From Paenibacillus albiflavus (GTDB taxonomy: Bacteria; Bacillota; Bacilli; Paenibacillales; NBRC-103111): a stretch of DNA of 64,000 nucleotides. A program made the translations under genes and the position numbers. The DNA lies in contig NZ_SKFG01000027.1 in the NCBI RefSeq assembly GCF_004344915.1, positions 1 through 64,000 on the forward strand, given 5' to 3'. Shown here one piece after another: positions 15,560-24,520 of this stretch (position 1 is its first letter; every line of letters starts with the position of its first letter). The notes below the pieces were generated by a model. It had not been told where the DNA came from. It saw nothing but the letters and a program-made list of their open reading frames with translations, and did not search any database.

Positions 15560-15994
15560 TTATTTGGCAATAAGAACAGGAATCTTCGCATGTTGGACTA
15601 CGTTATGGCTAACGCTGCCAAGGAAAAACTCGCGAATTCCACCAAGACCTCTGCTGCCGATTACGATTAGATCACATTGTTTGTCTTCAGCGAACTCCAG
15701 AATCGATTCTGCAGCTCCACCTTCAAGCAAAGTAACATTTGCCGTAATACCCAGATCTGCAACGCGTGCTTTAGCTTCGTCTCTAACCTTCTCAGCCGAT
15801 TGATAGTAGTCATCACGTATGTAGATAGGTGTATTGATCATTGCTTCGCCAATAACAAAATTAGGGAACTGAAGAACGTGTACAATTTCAAGTTCTGCGT
15901 TAGGTGTCACTTTCGTAAGTTCAATTGCTTTATCCAGTGCTTGATTCGAAGCTTTCGAACCGTCGAATGCAACAAGAATTTTGTGGAATAACAT
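15560..15994 (-). CDS. universal stress protein (UspA family)
   Basis: 144-residue cytosolic UspA-fold protein. It begins with KILVAFDGSKASNQALDKA and ends with the ATP-binding signature IGSRGLGGIREFFLGSVSHN (G-x2-G-x9-G-S). This marks the ATP-binding branch of the family. The AGAGGTGA SD precedes the ATG. Monocistronic. Precise function cannot be told from sequence. Confidence 0.93.
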   Translation of the reverse strand: MLFHKILVAFDGSKASNQALDKAIELTKVTPNAELEIVHVLQFPNFVIGEAMINTPIYIRDDYYQSAEKVRDEAKARVADLGITANVTLLEGGAAESILEFAEDKQCDLIVIGSRGLGGIREFFLGSVSHNVVQHAKIPVLIAK

Positions 15995-16115
15995 AGCAAA
16001 TCACCTCTAGTGGAAGATTGGATTCTATAGTTTAATTATATCATGATTAGCTAGATATACAAAACTTGGAGTATTGCGATAATAACCATAATGGTGTATG
16101 AAGAGGGGTTATGTG

Positions 16116-17030
16116 ATGGAATGTCGTGAAATCGACATATATGGTTACGAGGAAATGCACGATCACTTGTCTACTTTGTCAACACAGTATCCTATTCTGC
16201 ATGTTGAATCAATCGGTTCAAGCGTATTGGGAAGGCCGATCCAGGTTGTCCAAATGGGTGTAGGAGAGCGCAAAATTCATATCAATGCAGCCTTTCATGC
16301 GAATGAATGGATTACGACTCCCTTATTGATGCAGTTTATCGAGGATTGCTTACATTGTAATACCACAGGGGAGCAGTTATATGGCTATGATGTGCAAGCA
16401 TTGCTGGCTGAAGCGGAGCTGTGGCTCGTTCCAATGGTTAATCCAGATGGCGTGGAGTTAGTCGTAAGAGGCAGAGAAACGATTAGCGACAAGCAACTTA
16501 GAGAAGCCGTATTTAACTGGAATGAACAGTCAGATGATTATACAGGTTGGAAAGCAAACATTCGGGGCGTCGATTTGAATGATCAGTTCCCAGCCTTTTG
16601 GGAAGTGGAATGTGAGCGTCGTACGGTAAGCGGGCCATCCAGTCGTGATTATGGCGGGAATGCTCCATTGACAGAGCCTGAAGCCAAGGCGATTGCTGCT
16701 TTTACACAAAAAGAGGAATTTGATGTTGTCATTGCTTTACATACGCAAGGTAAAGAAATTTATTGGAATTATCGTGATTTGGAGTGTCCTCATGCAGAAG
16801 CGTATGCTAATCGACTAGCTCAAGTCAGTGGATATGCGGCGATTAAGCTAACAGGCAGCGATGCAGGATATAAAGATTGGTTTATTCAAGAAACGGGTCG
16901 TCCTGGATTTACAATCGAGCTTGGCGAGGGTGTGAACCCACTCCCCATTAGCGACATGCAGGATATCTATCCGAATATGGCGCGATTGCTACTTGAAGCT
17001 ATATCGAGATCTGAACCACAGGTAGGATGA
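16116..17030 (+). CDS. M14 family metallopeptidase, gamma-D-glutamyl-diaminopimelate endopeptidase-like
   Basis: Zinc carboxypeptidase-fold enzyme of the type that cuts the gamma-D-Glu-diaminopimelate bond of peptidoglycan peptides (Bacillus YqgT / endopeptidase I). 304 residues. Zinc ligands His61 and Glu64 in FHANEW, and His209 in ALHTQG. The RGVDLNDQFP substrate motif and the catalytic Glu268 in GFTIELGEG are present. Unlike endopeptidase I it has no LysM repeats and no signal peptide, which points to cytosolic muropeptide recycling. Start at ATG 16116 with GAGGGG 7 nt upstream; an upstream ATG has no SD. Confidence 0.9.
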   Translation: MECREIDIYGYEEMHDHLSTLSTQYPILHVESIGSSVLGRPIQVVQMGVGERKIHINAAFHANEWITTPLLMQFIEDCLHCNTTGEQLYGYDVQALLAEAELWLVPMVNPDGVELVVRGRETISDKQLREAVFNWNEQSDDYTGWKANIRGVDLNDQFPAFWEVECERRTVSGPSSRDYGGNAPLTEPEAKAIAAFTQKEEFDVVIALHTQGKEIYWNYRDLECPHAEAYANRLAQVSGYAAIKLTGSDAGYKDWFIQETGRPGFTIELGEGVNPLPISDMQDIYPNMARLLLEAISRSEPQVG

Positions 17031-17101
17031 GCTTGGTAGGTATGAACCCTTTGTAATTCTACTCATATATTGTAGGAGCAGATTTATCGGGAGGAATGGA
17101 T

Positions 17102-17323
17102 ATGGCTGGTAAGAGTAGTAAGGGCGGCGCCAAAACAACGAAGAAAAAGAAGGAATTGCACAACGGCAGGATACAGTATGTAATGCGGCTCGTGGAGTCT
17201 TCCACTTGTGATGTATGCAAGACGCCATGCACAAGAGGTCTTAATTACGCAGCCCACATGAAGGAGCCAGGCGCAGTTGGATATGGGGTGCCTTGTATCT
17301 TAACTCGCAAAGCAATTCAATAA
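17102..17323 (+). CDS. small cysteine-containing conserved hypothetical protein
   Basis: 73 residues. A very basic N-terminus (GGAKTTKKKKELHNGRIQY) is followed by CDVCKTPC and a further Cys in GYGVPCIL, which could bind a metal or nucleic acid. Start at ATG 17102, with GGGAGG 7 nt upstream; an ATG two codons earlier is too close to the SD. I do not know the family's function. A terminator follows. Confidence 0.7.
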   Translation: MAGKSSKGGAKTTKKKKELHNGRIQYVMRLVESSTCDVCKTPCTRGLNYAAHMKEPGAVGYGVPCILTRKAIQ

Positions 17324-17332
17324 ATGTAAAAA

Positions 17333-17370
17333 TAGAGGCGGACTCTTATGGAGTTCGCCTCTACTATTTT
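17333..17370. terminator. bidirectional terminator
   Basis: TAGAGGCG-g-ACTC pairs with GAGT-t-CGCCTCTA; T-rich on the plus side (CTATTTT) and A-rich on the left, between converging genes. Confidence 0.8.
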
Positions 17371-17382
17371 GATTAAACGAAG

Positions 17383-18495
17383 TTATTCCACTTTTTCTTC
17401 TGGATATTCTTCCTTTGGCATTCGAATCCATCGTTGTAAGTAGCCTTGATCATATAACGCCTTGACTAAAATAATGATGATAGGCGACATAATCAAACCC
17501 ATAACGCCGAATAAGGATAAGGAGATAATCATGGCACAAAGCATAGTAAAGGCAGATACACCAAGTGATTCTCCTGTAATCTTCGGCTCGAGAATTTGTC
17601 TAACGATAAGAACGATTGCCAAGATGACCGTAAGCCAGATGGCGAATACCGTATCGCCAACGATGAAGGAATAGGTAATCCACGGAATGAAGAACGCAGA
17701 TACGCCAAGTAGTGGCAGTATATCGACTAACCCGCATAGGAGCGCCAGAGCAAACGCATTCTTGACCCCGAGAATAAGAAAGCTGATAAATACTTGCGCG
17801 AATGTAATAGAGACTAGTTTGAACTGCGATTTAACATAAGACACAATCCCCTTAATGACGTTCACGCGCAGGAATTCAAAAGCAGTTTTGAAAGTAGAAG
17901 GAGTCTTCTCCTTGGCAATGCGCTTCCAATTATCGATCTCAACGGATAGGAAGAATGCTAAAATCAGCGCCATCCCAAGATTAATCATTGTACTCATGAC
18001 GCTTCCAGAGATAGAAGTAATAAAGGTGACTAATATATTCAGCAGGTTGCGGAATATCTCCATCATTTTGGTTGCAGTGTTTGTTGTGAATTCTTGAATT
18101 TTGATCATGACATCAGGCGGCAGTGCTTCGATCTTGTTCTGAAAATAATTAACGGTATGCGTGATATTATCCTGTAGCAGTGACTTGTAGTTCTCCATGT
18201 TCATGATGAATTCCAAGGATAAATTCGTGAATAGGACGCCTGCGCCAGCAATTATCGCCAGAATGATAAGAATGAACAATAGGGTGGATATAGTAGTTGC
18301 AATAATTTTTTTGAACTTACGCTTATGTAGGAAACGCGCGAATGGTTCAATAATTAGGAAAATAATGAAAGACCAAAAAATGGGTTTCGCGATTCCGTAA
18401 ATATAGCTGAACAGCAGCATAAATAAATATCCTGTCAGTAGAAGCAAGGCTATGTCGAAAATCGTCCTGGAATATTTTTTATAAAATGGCAGCAC
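17383..18495 (-). CDS. AI-2E family transporter-like permease
   Basis: 370-residue membrane protein of the AI-2E (UPF0118/PerM) family, with about seven or eight helices and a long amphipathic stretch (about 100-160) between the N-terminal and C-terminal bundles. Family motifs include VDILPLLG near 265 and RQILEPKITGESLGV near 315. Members range from AI-2 exporters to Na+/H+ antiporters, so the substrate is open. Monocistronic, convergent with the small cysteine protein gene across a terminator. Confidence 0.9.
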   Translation of the reverse strand: MLPFYKKYSRTIFDIALLLLTGYLFMLLFSYIYGIAKPIFWSFIIFLIIEPFARFLHKRKFKKIIATTISTLLFILIILAIIAGAGVLFTNLSLEFIMNMENYKSLLQDNITHTVNYFQNKIEALPPDVMIKIQEFTTNTATKMMEIFRNLLNILVTFITSISGSVMSTMINLGMALILAFFLSVEIDNWKRIAKEKTPSTFKTAFEFLRVNVIKGIVSYVKSQFKLVSITFAQVFISFLILGVKNAFALALLCGLVDILPLLGVSAFFIPWITYSFIVGDTVFAIWLTVILAIVLIVRQILEPKITGESLGVSAFTMLCAMIISLSLFGVMGLIMSPIIIILVKALYDQGYLQRWIRMPKEEYPEEKVE

Positions 18496-18627
18496 ATCAT
18501 CACATCCTATGCATGTTTGATTTCTATAGTAATGAAAAAAATGTAAAATTACAACATTTTGATAGGATAAAATCCGCGATAAATGAGCATTTGTAAAAGT
18601 TCGTTTAGAAGTTTACACGTCAGTTAG

Positions 18628-18656
18628 TTGATTTTAGCCGCATCTTTCTTTACAAT
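18628..18656 (+). promoter_or_regulatory. candidate sigma-A promoter
   Basis: TTGATT, 17-bp spacer, TACAAT; about 37 bp before the HesB-like gene start. Confidence 0.5.
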
Positions 18657-18693
18657 AAGACATGAAATTCATTTATCAGGAGAGATGTAGATC

Positions 18694-18996
18694 ATGAAAT
18701 GCAAAATTTCCCGCACTGCTGCCAAAATGCTACGTATGGAACTAGATAAAGAAGAAAACAAAGGACTTATGGTGCGTGTAGCAATTGCACATAGACATGG
18801 TGATCATGCACATTATGAACTAGGATTAGATGATCAGACTGAAGCCGATTATGTTGCGCACACTGAGCAAGGGATTGATGTGTTGCTTGACAAAGATGAG
18901 CCTCTCTTGGATGGAATAAGAATTGATTACTTCTACCTCCCAGAAGAAGGTTTCATGATTACAAACCCAAGTAAGGGTAATCACGGAGACCACTAA
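18694..18996 (+). CDS. HesB/IscA-fold (Fe-S biosynthesis-like) protein lacking the cysteines
   Basis: 100 residues resembling the A-type Fe-S carrier fold (ISRTAAKMLRMELDKE at the start, GIDVLLDKDEPLLDGIRIDY in the middle, GFMITNP near the end). True A-type carriers have a mid-chain Cys and a C-terminal C-x-C. Here the only Cys is C3, and the tail is NPSKGNHGDH, histidine-rich instead. So it is either a divergent HesB-like protein with another ligand set or a non-carrier. It overlaps the DUF1450 gene by 1 bp (TAATG), so they are translationally coupled. An AGGAGAG SD is present. Confidence 0.75.
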   Translation: MKCKISRTAAKMLRMELDKEENKGLMVRVAIAHRHGDHAHYELGLDDQTEADYVAHTEQGIDVLLDKDEPLLDGIRIDYFYLPEEGFMITNPSKGNHGDH

Positions 18997-19217
18997 TGGC
19001 TAACGATATCCGAATTTGTGATGAATGCAAACACATTAAACTGAAATCCATCATGCCTAAGTTGAAACAAATGGCACCCGATGCAGAAATCAAAGTCGGA
19101 TGCAAATCCTATTGTGGCCCATGCTCCAGGTTCGCTTTTATATTCATTAATGGCAGATATGTAACCGGTAAGACAGAAGATGATGCTTTGCTGAAAGCAA
19201 GTAAATATGTGAAATAA
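18996..19217 (+). CDS. DUF1450 protein (YuzB-like)
   Basis: 73 residues of the DUF1450 family. Cysteines occur as CDECKH at the start, and as GCKSYCGPCSRF in the middle, the family core. The end contains FIFINGRYVTGKTEDDALL. The fold is thioredoxin-like in appearance, but no activity is established. It is coupled to the HesB-like gene upstream; a terminator overlaps the stop. Confidence 0.88.
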   Translation: MANDIRICDECKHIKLKSIMPKLKQMAPDAEIKVGCKSYCGPCSRFAFIFINGRYVTGKTEDDALLKASKYVK

Positions 19218-19246
19218 ACAGCCCGAACATGTTCGGGCTGTTTTTT
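19217..19246 (+). terminator. terminator of the HesB-like/DUF1450 operon
   Basis: AACAGCCCGAAC-at-GTTCGGGCTGTT plus T run. Confidence 0.88.
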
Positions 19247-19286
19247 CTTGCTGGCTCTGTTAGCAGCAACATATTTCGTCAGTAAG

Positions 19287-19673
19287 CTACTTTTGCACAA
19301 TTTGTATAAGATTGCCGCATGTATCGTCGAAAACAGCTATTGTGAGTTTGCCCATTTGTGTTGGCGCCATCGTAAATTTCACGCCGCTTTGCAATAATCG
19401 TTGATACTCTTTATGAATATCTGTAACACCAAACATTGTCGCTGGGATGCCATCGGCATAGATCTTCTTTTGATACTCTTTGGCGGCAGGGTGGTTATCC
19501 GGTTCGAGCAAAAGCTCTGTACCGTCCTGCTCATCGGGAGAAACAAGCGCTATCCATCTAAATTCTCCGACGGGAATGTCATGCTTTGATACAAAGCCCA
19601 GCGTTTCTGTATAAAACTTCAATGCCTTGTCCTGATCTTGAACGAATATACTGGTAACTATGACTTTCATCAT
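19287..19673 (-). CDS. VOC family protein (glyoxalase/bleomycin-resistance fold)
   Basis: 128 residues with two beta-alpha-beta-beta-beta halves of the vicinal oxygen chelate fold. Repeat 1 starts KVIVTSIFVQDQDKALKFY, and repeat 2 contains TMFGVTDIHKEYQRLLQ and ends with FDDTCGNLIQIVQ. VOC proteins include dioxygenases, glyoxalase I and antibiotic-binding proteins; the substrate is not visible. AAGGAGG precedes the double ATG. Confidence 0.9.
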   Translation of the reverse strand: MMKVIVTSIFVQDQDKALKFYTETLGFVSKHDIPVGEFRWIALVSPDEQDGTELLLEPDNHPAAKEYQKKIYADGIPATMFGVTDIHKEYQRLLQSGVKFTMAPTQMGKLTIAVFDDTCGNLIQIVQK

Positions 19674-19864
19674 GTAGTTGCCTCCTTTGATATTTGCAAT
19701 GTTGGTTACGATAAACGAGTTTCGCGCAATTCATTAACGATTTCCTATTCCTCTGGACTTAACTTCCCCTGTGTTTTATAATACTATAATAGCACATATG
19801 TTCGCTAATTACCAAGTGCCAACAAAGCATTTAACAAACCTATATTTTTATATAATTCAGAAAT

Positions 19865-20752
19865 CTATAGTAAATCTGTAAGCGCTAATTCCAAATTCGA
19901 ATATTGAAATTTATATCCATGATCGAGCAGAACTTGCGGAATTACGCATTGTCCATCAAGTAGCAATGTAGACAATTCACCAAACACAATCTTGAAGATA
20001 AAAGAAGGAACGGGGAACCAATTCGGCCTTCCCATGACTTTACCAATTGTACGTGCAAAATCTTTATTGCGAACGGGATGCGGTGCAGTCCCATTAACGG
20101 GTCCATTGATATCTGTGTTCCGAATGCAATAATCGATTAACCCTATCATATCCTCAATATGAATCCATGACATCCACTGAAGACCTGAACCAATCCTGCC
20201 GCCAACAAATAGTTTATAAGGTAGCAGCATAGGTGGCAAAGCTCCTCCATCACGTCCAAGTACGATACCGACTCTTATTTTGATGATTCGCGTATCTTGG
20301 ATACGATCTGCAGCTTGTTCCCACTGCTCAACTACTGACGAGAGAAAATCCATGATGTGTGCAGGTGAACGCTCGTCGAAGCGCTCGGACTCTGATATTC
20401 CGTAAATGGACATGCCAGAAGCATTAATGACGACCTCAGGTTTATTCTGTAGCCTGGAGATGATATCAGCAAGAGCAGCGGCTGTCGTTAGCCTTGATTG
20501 CACGATCCGTTCCTTGGCACTTGCTGTCCAGCGTTGATTAATAGATTCGCCTGCAAGATTAATAATGGCATGAACACCTTCAAGCTGCTGAGGGTTATTC
20601 TTCAACGATTCCCATGTAAGGGTTGTTATGCCATCCAATGGTTGTTTAGCGGTAGAACGTGAAATGATGATGACTTCAGCACCCTGCTTGACATAGAACG
20701 AAGCTAAATGCTTACCGATGAAACCAGTTGCCCCCGTAATGGCAATTTTCAT
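19865..20752 (-). CDS. TIGR01777 family NAD(P)-dependent epimerase-like oxidoreductase
   Basis: 295 residues, atypical short-chain dehydrogenase of the TIGR01777/YfcH-YfhF group. N-terminal Rossmann motif ITGATGFIGKHL, then INLAGE, and active-site region INASGMSIYG. The C-terminal DUF1731-like part includes PNWFPVPSFIFKIVFGE and LLDGQCVIPQVLLDHGYKFQ. The reaction is unknown. Monocistronic, with intergenic DNA on both sides. Confidence 0.9.
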   Translation of the reverse strand: MKIAITGATGFIGKHLASFYVKQGAEVIIISRSTAKQPLDGITTLTWESLKNNPQQLEGVHAIINLAGESINQRWTASAKERIVQSRLTTAAALADIISRLQNKPEVVINASGMSIYGISESERFDERSPAHIMDFLSSVVEQWEQAADRIQDTRIIKIRVGIVLGRDGGALPPMLLPYKLFVGGRIGSGLQWMSWIHIEDMIGLIDYCIRNTDINGPVNGTAPHPVRNKDFARTIGKVMGRPNWFPVPSFIFKIVFGELSTLLLDGQCVIPQVLLDHGYKFQYSNLELALTDLL

Positions 20753-20941
20753 TGCTCGACCTCCCGCATATATAAATGATCCATTCAGGCAAAAAACTTA
20801 CAAGTGAATTTTAACATATATACATGATATAGTAATGATGGGTTTGCAAATTTTGGATGCATACTTAATCGAATGGTCGCAAGAGGACTAGGAAAGCTGC
20901 GGTGATGGCAGGAATTAATGCTTTAATTTATCAGGTAGAAG

Positions 20942-22717
20942 GTGAATGGAACAATTATGGCAATATTCAAAGATTTATGGTGGTTTTTTAAGCAAGAGAA
21001 AAAAAGTTATCTAATGGGTGTCTTATTCTTAATTCTAGTATCGTTCGTTAATCTAGTACCTCCATATATCATAGGTAAAGTAGTGGATGGTATTCAGAAT
21101 CAAACTTTGACGGCTGCTAGTTTAGTAGAATGGCTGCTGCTTATTCTGCTGCTCGCATGTCTAGCGTATGGATTCCGTTTCGTATGGCGTATTTTTATTT
21201 TTGGCTCCGCATTACGGCTGGAAAGACAGCTACGTAACAATCTCTATCAACATTTTACGAGAATGTCTCCTCAATTCTTCCATAAGCGCAGAATTGGCGA
21301 TTTAATGGCGCATAGTACGAATGACGTGCAAGCTGTTGAAATGACGGCAGCTGATGGCGTACTGACATTGGTCGACTCTTTAACAACGGGTGCTCTCGTT
21401 ACCATTACGATGTTATATATTAATTGGAAGCTCACGTTAATCGTCCTGATTCCAATGCCGTTCATGGCGCTTGCAACTTGGATTTATGGAGAAATGCTGC
21501 ATAAGCGATTCCATAAAGCACAAGCGGCTTTCTCTGACTTGAATGATAAAGTGCAAGAGAATGTGTCAGGTGTTCGCGTGATTAAAGCATTTGGTCAAGA
21601 AAAAGCAGAAATTCGTTCATTCCAAAATTTATCGTCCGATGTGGTACATAAGAATATTGCAGTTGCAAAAATCGATGCTTTATTCGATCCAACGATCTCG
21701 CTGATTATCGGGTTCTCTTTTATCCTGGCAGTTGGCTTTGGCGCGATGTATGTTACCCAAGATAATGGATTTACATTAGGAGAGTTAACGACTTTTACGA
21801 TTTATTTAGGACATTTGATTTGGCCGATGCTTGCATTCGGCATGCTGTTCAACATTATGGAACGCGGAAGAGCTTCCTATGATCGAATTAAGCTTATGCT
21901 TGGCGTTAAGCCTGAGATTACAGATCGCGAAGATACAGTCGATGTCATCCCTCAAGGTAATGTGAATTATCAAGTCGAGAGCTTCTTATATCCAGAGCAG
22001 GAGAATGCTGCCCTTCGTAATGTTCAGTTCGAACTTAAGCAAGGACAGACGTTAGGGGTTGTTGGGAAAACAGGCAGCGGCAAAACAACGCTTCTCAGGC
22101 TGCTAATGCGTGAATTCAACCTTACGAAAGGTGATATTCAAATCGGTAATCAATCCATCTACGATGTGACTTTACATGCATTAAGAGGGGCTATTGGGTA
22201 CGTGCCGCAAGATCATTTCCTATTCTCCGCGACGATTGCTGAGAACATTGCTTTTGGTAAACCTGATGCATCGATGGAAGAGATTCACGCTGCTGCCAAG
22301 GCGGCATGTATACATGATGATATCATACAATTTACAGATGGTTATGGGACGGTTGTCGGCGAACGTGGGGTTACATTGTCAGGTGGCCAGAAACAGCGGA
22401 TATCGATTGCGAGAGCTTTGCTGATGAATCCGCATATTCTGATGCTCGACGATGCGCTATCCGCTGTTGATGCCAAGACAGAAGAATCGATTCTGAATGA
22501 ACTGCGAATCAATCGCCAGCAGCAAACGACGCTTATTTCAGCACATCGTTTAAGTGCGATCGAACATGCAGATTTAATCTTGGTATTGGAAGACGGGCAG
22601 ATTGCCGAAAGAGGTACACATGAAGAACTGATGTTAACTGATGGCTGGTATGCCGAGATGTATAACAAGCAGCAGCTTGAATCAGATGTAGATGAAGGAG
22701 GTCAATTAGCGCGATGA
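20942..22717 (+). CDS. ABC exporter subunit A (degenerate Walker B)
   Basis: Half-transporter of 591 residues: six-helix exporter domain (1-320) and ATPase domain (about 340-580). Walker A GKTGSGKTT is near 376-384, and LSGGQ is canonical near 479-483. Walker B reads ILMLDDALSAVD, with Asp replacing the catalytic Glu. It therefore contributes the intact signature but a dead Walker B to the dimer, as in heterodimeric exporters of the BmrCD/TM287-288 type, usually multidrug pumps. Start is GTG 20942 or ATG 20957; the SD is ambiguous. The second subunit overlaps it by 4 bp. Confidence 0.92.
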   Translation: MNGTIMAIFKDLWWFFKQEKKSYLMGVLFLILVSFVNLVPPYIIGKVVDGIQNQTLTAASLVEWLLLILLLACLAYGFRFVWRIFIFGSALRLERQLRNNLYQHFTRMSPQFFHKRRIGDLMAHSTNDVQAVEMTAADGVLTLVDSLTTGALVTITMLYINWKLTLIVLIPMPFMALATWIYGEMLHKRFHKAQAAFSDLNDKVQENVSGVRVIKAFGQEKAEIRSFQNLSSDVVHKNIAVAKIDALFDPTISLIIGFSFILAVGFGAMYVTQDNGFTLGELTTFTIYLGHLIWPMLAFGMLFNIMERGRASYDRIKLMLGVKPEITDREDTVDVIPQGNVNYQVESFLYPEQENAALRNVQFELKQGQTLGVVGKTGSGKTTLLRLLMREFNLTKGDIQIGNQSIYDVTLHALRGAIGYVPQDHFLFSATIAENIAFGKPDASMEEIHAAAKAACIHDDIIQFTDGYGTVVGERGVTLSGGQKQRISIARALLMNPHILMLDDALSAVDAKTEESILNELRINRQQQTTLISAHRLSAIEHADLILVLEDGQIAERGTHEELMLTDGWYAEMYNKQQLESDVDEGGQLAR

Positions 22718-24507
22718 GTGAGATCAGTCCGAAAGAGAAATTGTCGACGAAGCATACCGTCCGCAGACTAGCTGCTTATATGAAGCCGCACCGCGTCGCG
22801 CTAATTACCGCTTTTATCGTATTAGCATTAGGAACAGCTTCAAGTGTCGCTGGACCGAAGCTGATCCAAATTTTTATCGATGACTATTTAACGCCACGCA
22901 ATTTTGATTGGCAAGCGATCGGTGTATTAGCGGGTATATATTTAGGTCTACATCTGTTATCCGTCGTATTCACTTATTATCAGTTAGTTAGCTTTAATAA
23001 AATTGCCTATTGGATTATTCAACAGATTCGGGTGGATGTCTTTAGCAAAATTCAGCATTTGGGCTTGAAGTTTTTTGATAGAACGCCGGGTGGTAGCTTG
23101 GTTTCTCGTATTACGAATGATACAGAATCGATTAAGATGCTGTATGTCAGTGTATTGTCAACCTATGTGCAAGGGATTGTTATGCTGGTTGGGATTTTGG
23201 CCGGGATGTTCTTTTTGGATGTGAAGCTTGCGCTGTATTGCTTGCTGCTGCTGCCTGTAATCATGATGCTTATGCAGGTGTATCGTAAGCTTAGTTCCAA
23301 GGTATTCCATATCTCTCGAGAGAAAGTAAGCCAGTTGAATGCCAAGCTGAATGAATCGCTTCAGGGAATGAACATTATTCAAGCGATGCGTCAGGAAAAA
23401 AGATTCCGTGAATCATTCGACCAGACGACCAAAGAGCATTATAAAGCCAACTTAAGGCAGATTAAGCTGAATGGATTGCTCGTTAGACCTGCTGTTGATT
23501 TCATCTATTTACTAGCGATTATGCTAGTTCTTGGTTTCTTCGGATTCAAATCATTTGTTGGTCCTGTGGAAATTGGTGTTTTGTACGCCTTCATCAATTA
23601 TTTGGAGCGATTCTTCGAACCAATCAATATGATGATGTTCAGATTAACAGAGTTTCAACAGGCGATTGTATCGGCTGAGCGTGTGTTTGGTTTAATGGAT
23701 GAAGAAGAAGCTGCTCCAACACAGGAAGGCGAAAATAATCCTCAGATCGTTCAAGGTAAAATTGAATTTAAGGATGTTAGCTTTTCTTATGATGGTCAGA
23801 CGGATGTATTGCATAACATCTCGTTCGTTGCGAATCCAGGTGAGACGATTGCATTAGTCGGCCATACGGGCAGTGGGAAGAGCTCTATCATTAACCTGCA
23901 GATGCGTTTCTATTCCATTAATCGAGGCGAAATTCTGATCGATGAACAACCAATTCAAGCTTACTCCGATCAGGAATTGCGTGATAAAGTAGGGCTCGTT
24001 CTGCAGGACTCGTTCTTATTCGCCGGAGATGTAAAGCAGAATATCAGATTGCATGAAGATGAGATTACACAAGAGGAGATCGAGCGTGCTGCGGAGTTTG
24101 TTCAAGCGGATTCGTTTATTCGAAAGCTTCCGGGGCAGTATGATGAACCAGTTGGTGAGAGAGGGGCAACATTCTCTAGCGGTCAACGTCAGCTTCTATC
24201 CTTCGCACGAACGATGGCACGTAATCCTAAAATTCTCGTGCTCGATGAGGCGACGGCCAGCATTGATACCGAGACAGAGGAAGCCATTCAAGCAGCGCTT
24301 GCCAAAATGCGCAAAGGACGGACGACGATTGCCATCGCCCACCGCTTATCGACGATTCAAGATGCAGACCAAATTCTCGTGCTGCACAAAGGTGAAATTG
24401 TTGAACGAGGCAATCATCAATCCTTATTATCACAAAGAGGACTATACTATCGCATGTACTTGCTTCAACAAGGAGCAGAGAAACAATCCAGCTCACCAAC
24501 AGCTTAA
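22714..24507 (+). CDS. ABC exporter subunit B (catalytic Walker B)
   Basis: 597 residues: membrane domain 1-330, ATPase 345-585. Walker A GHTGSGKSS near 383. The signature motif is degenerate, FSSGQ, near 487-491. Walker B is canonical, ILVLDEATASID, with Glu near 512. Together with subunit A this makes one consensus and one degenerate ATP site, the hallmark of heterodimeric exporters. The ATG overlaps the upstream stop (ATGA) and AGGAGG precedes it. Its last codons form one arm of a palindrome shared with the converging synthetase gene. Confidence 0.94.
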   Translation: MSEISPKEKLSTKHTVRRLAAYMKPHRVALITAFIVLALGTASSVAGPKLIQIFIDDYLTPRNFDWQAIGVLAGIYLGLHLLSVVFTYYQLVSFNKIAYWIIQQIRVDVFSKIQHLGLKFFDRTPGGSLVSRITNDTESIKMLYVSVLSTYVQGIVMLVGILAGMFFLDVKLALYCLLLLPVIMMLMQVYRKLSSKVFHISREKVSQLNAKLNESLQGMNIIQAMRQEKRFRESFDQTTKEHYKANLRQIKLNGLLVRPAVDFIYLLAIMLVLGFFGFKSFVGPVEIGVLYAFINYLERFFEPINMMMFRLTEFQQAIVSAERVFGLMDEEEAAPTQEGENNPQIVQGKIEFKDVSFSYDGQTDVLHNISFVANPGETIALVGHTGSGKSSIINLQMRFYSINRGEILIDEQPIQAYSDQELRDKVGLVLQDSFLFAGDVKQNIRLHEDEITQEEIERAAEFVQADSFIRKLPGQYDEPVGERGATFSSGQRQLLSFARTMARNPKILVLDEATASIDTETEEAIQAALAKMRKGRTTIAIAHRLSTIQDADQILVLHKGEIVERGNHQSLLSQRGLYYRMYLLQQGAEKQSSSPTA

Positions 24508-24520
24508 ACTGTTGGTGAGC
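24491..24520. repeat. perfect palindrome shared by two converging coding ends
   Basis: GCTCACCAACAG-cttaaa-CTGTTGGTGAGC: a 12-bp stem and 6-nt loop. TTAA in the loop holds both stop codons (plus-strand TAA 24505-24507, minus-strand TAA 24506-24504), so the two genes overlap by 4 bp and both proteins end in SPT plus A or V. It can fold on either transcript, but neither side has a T tract, so termination efficiency is uncertain. Confidence 0.8.
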
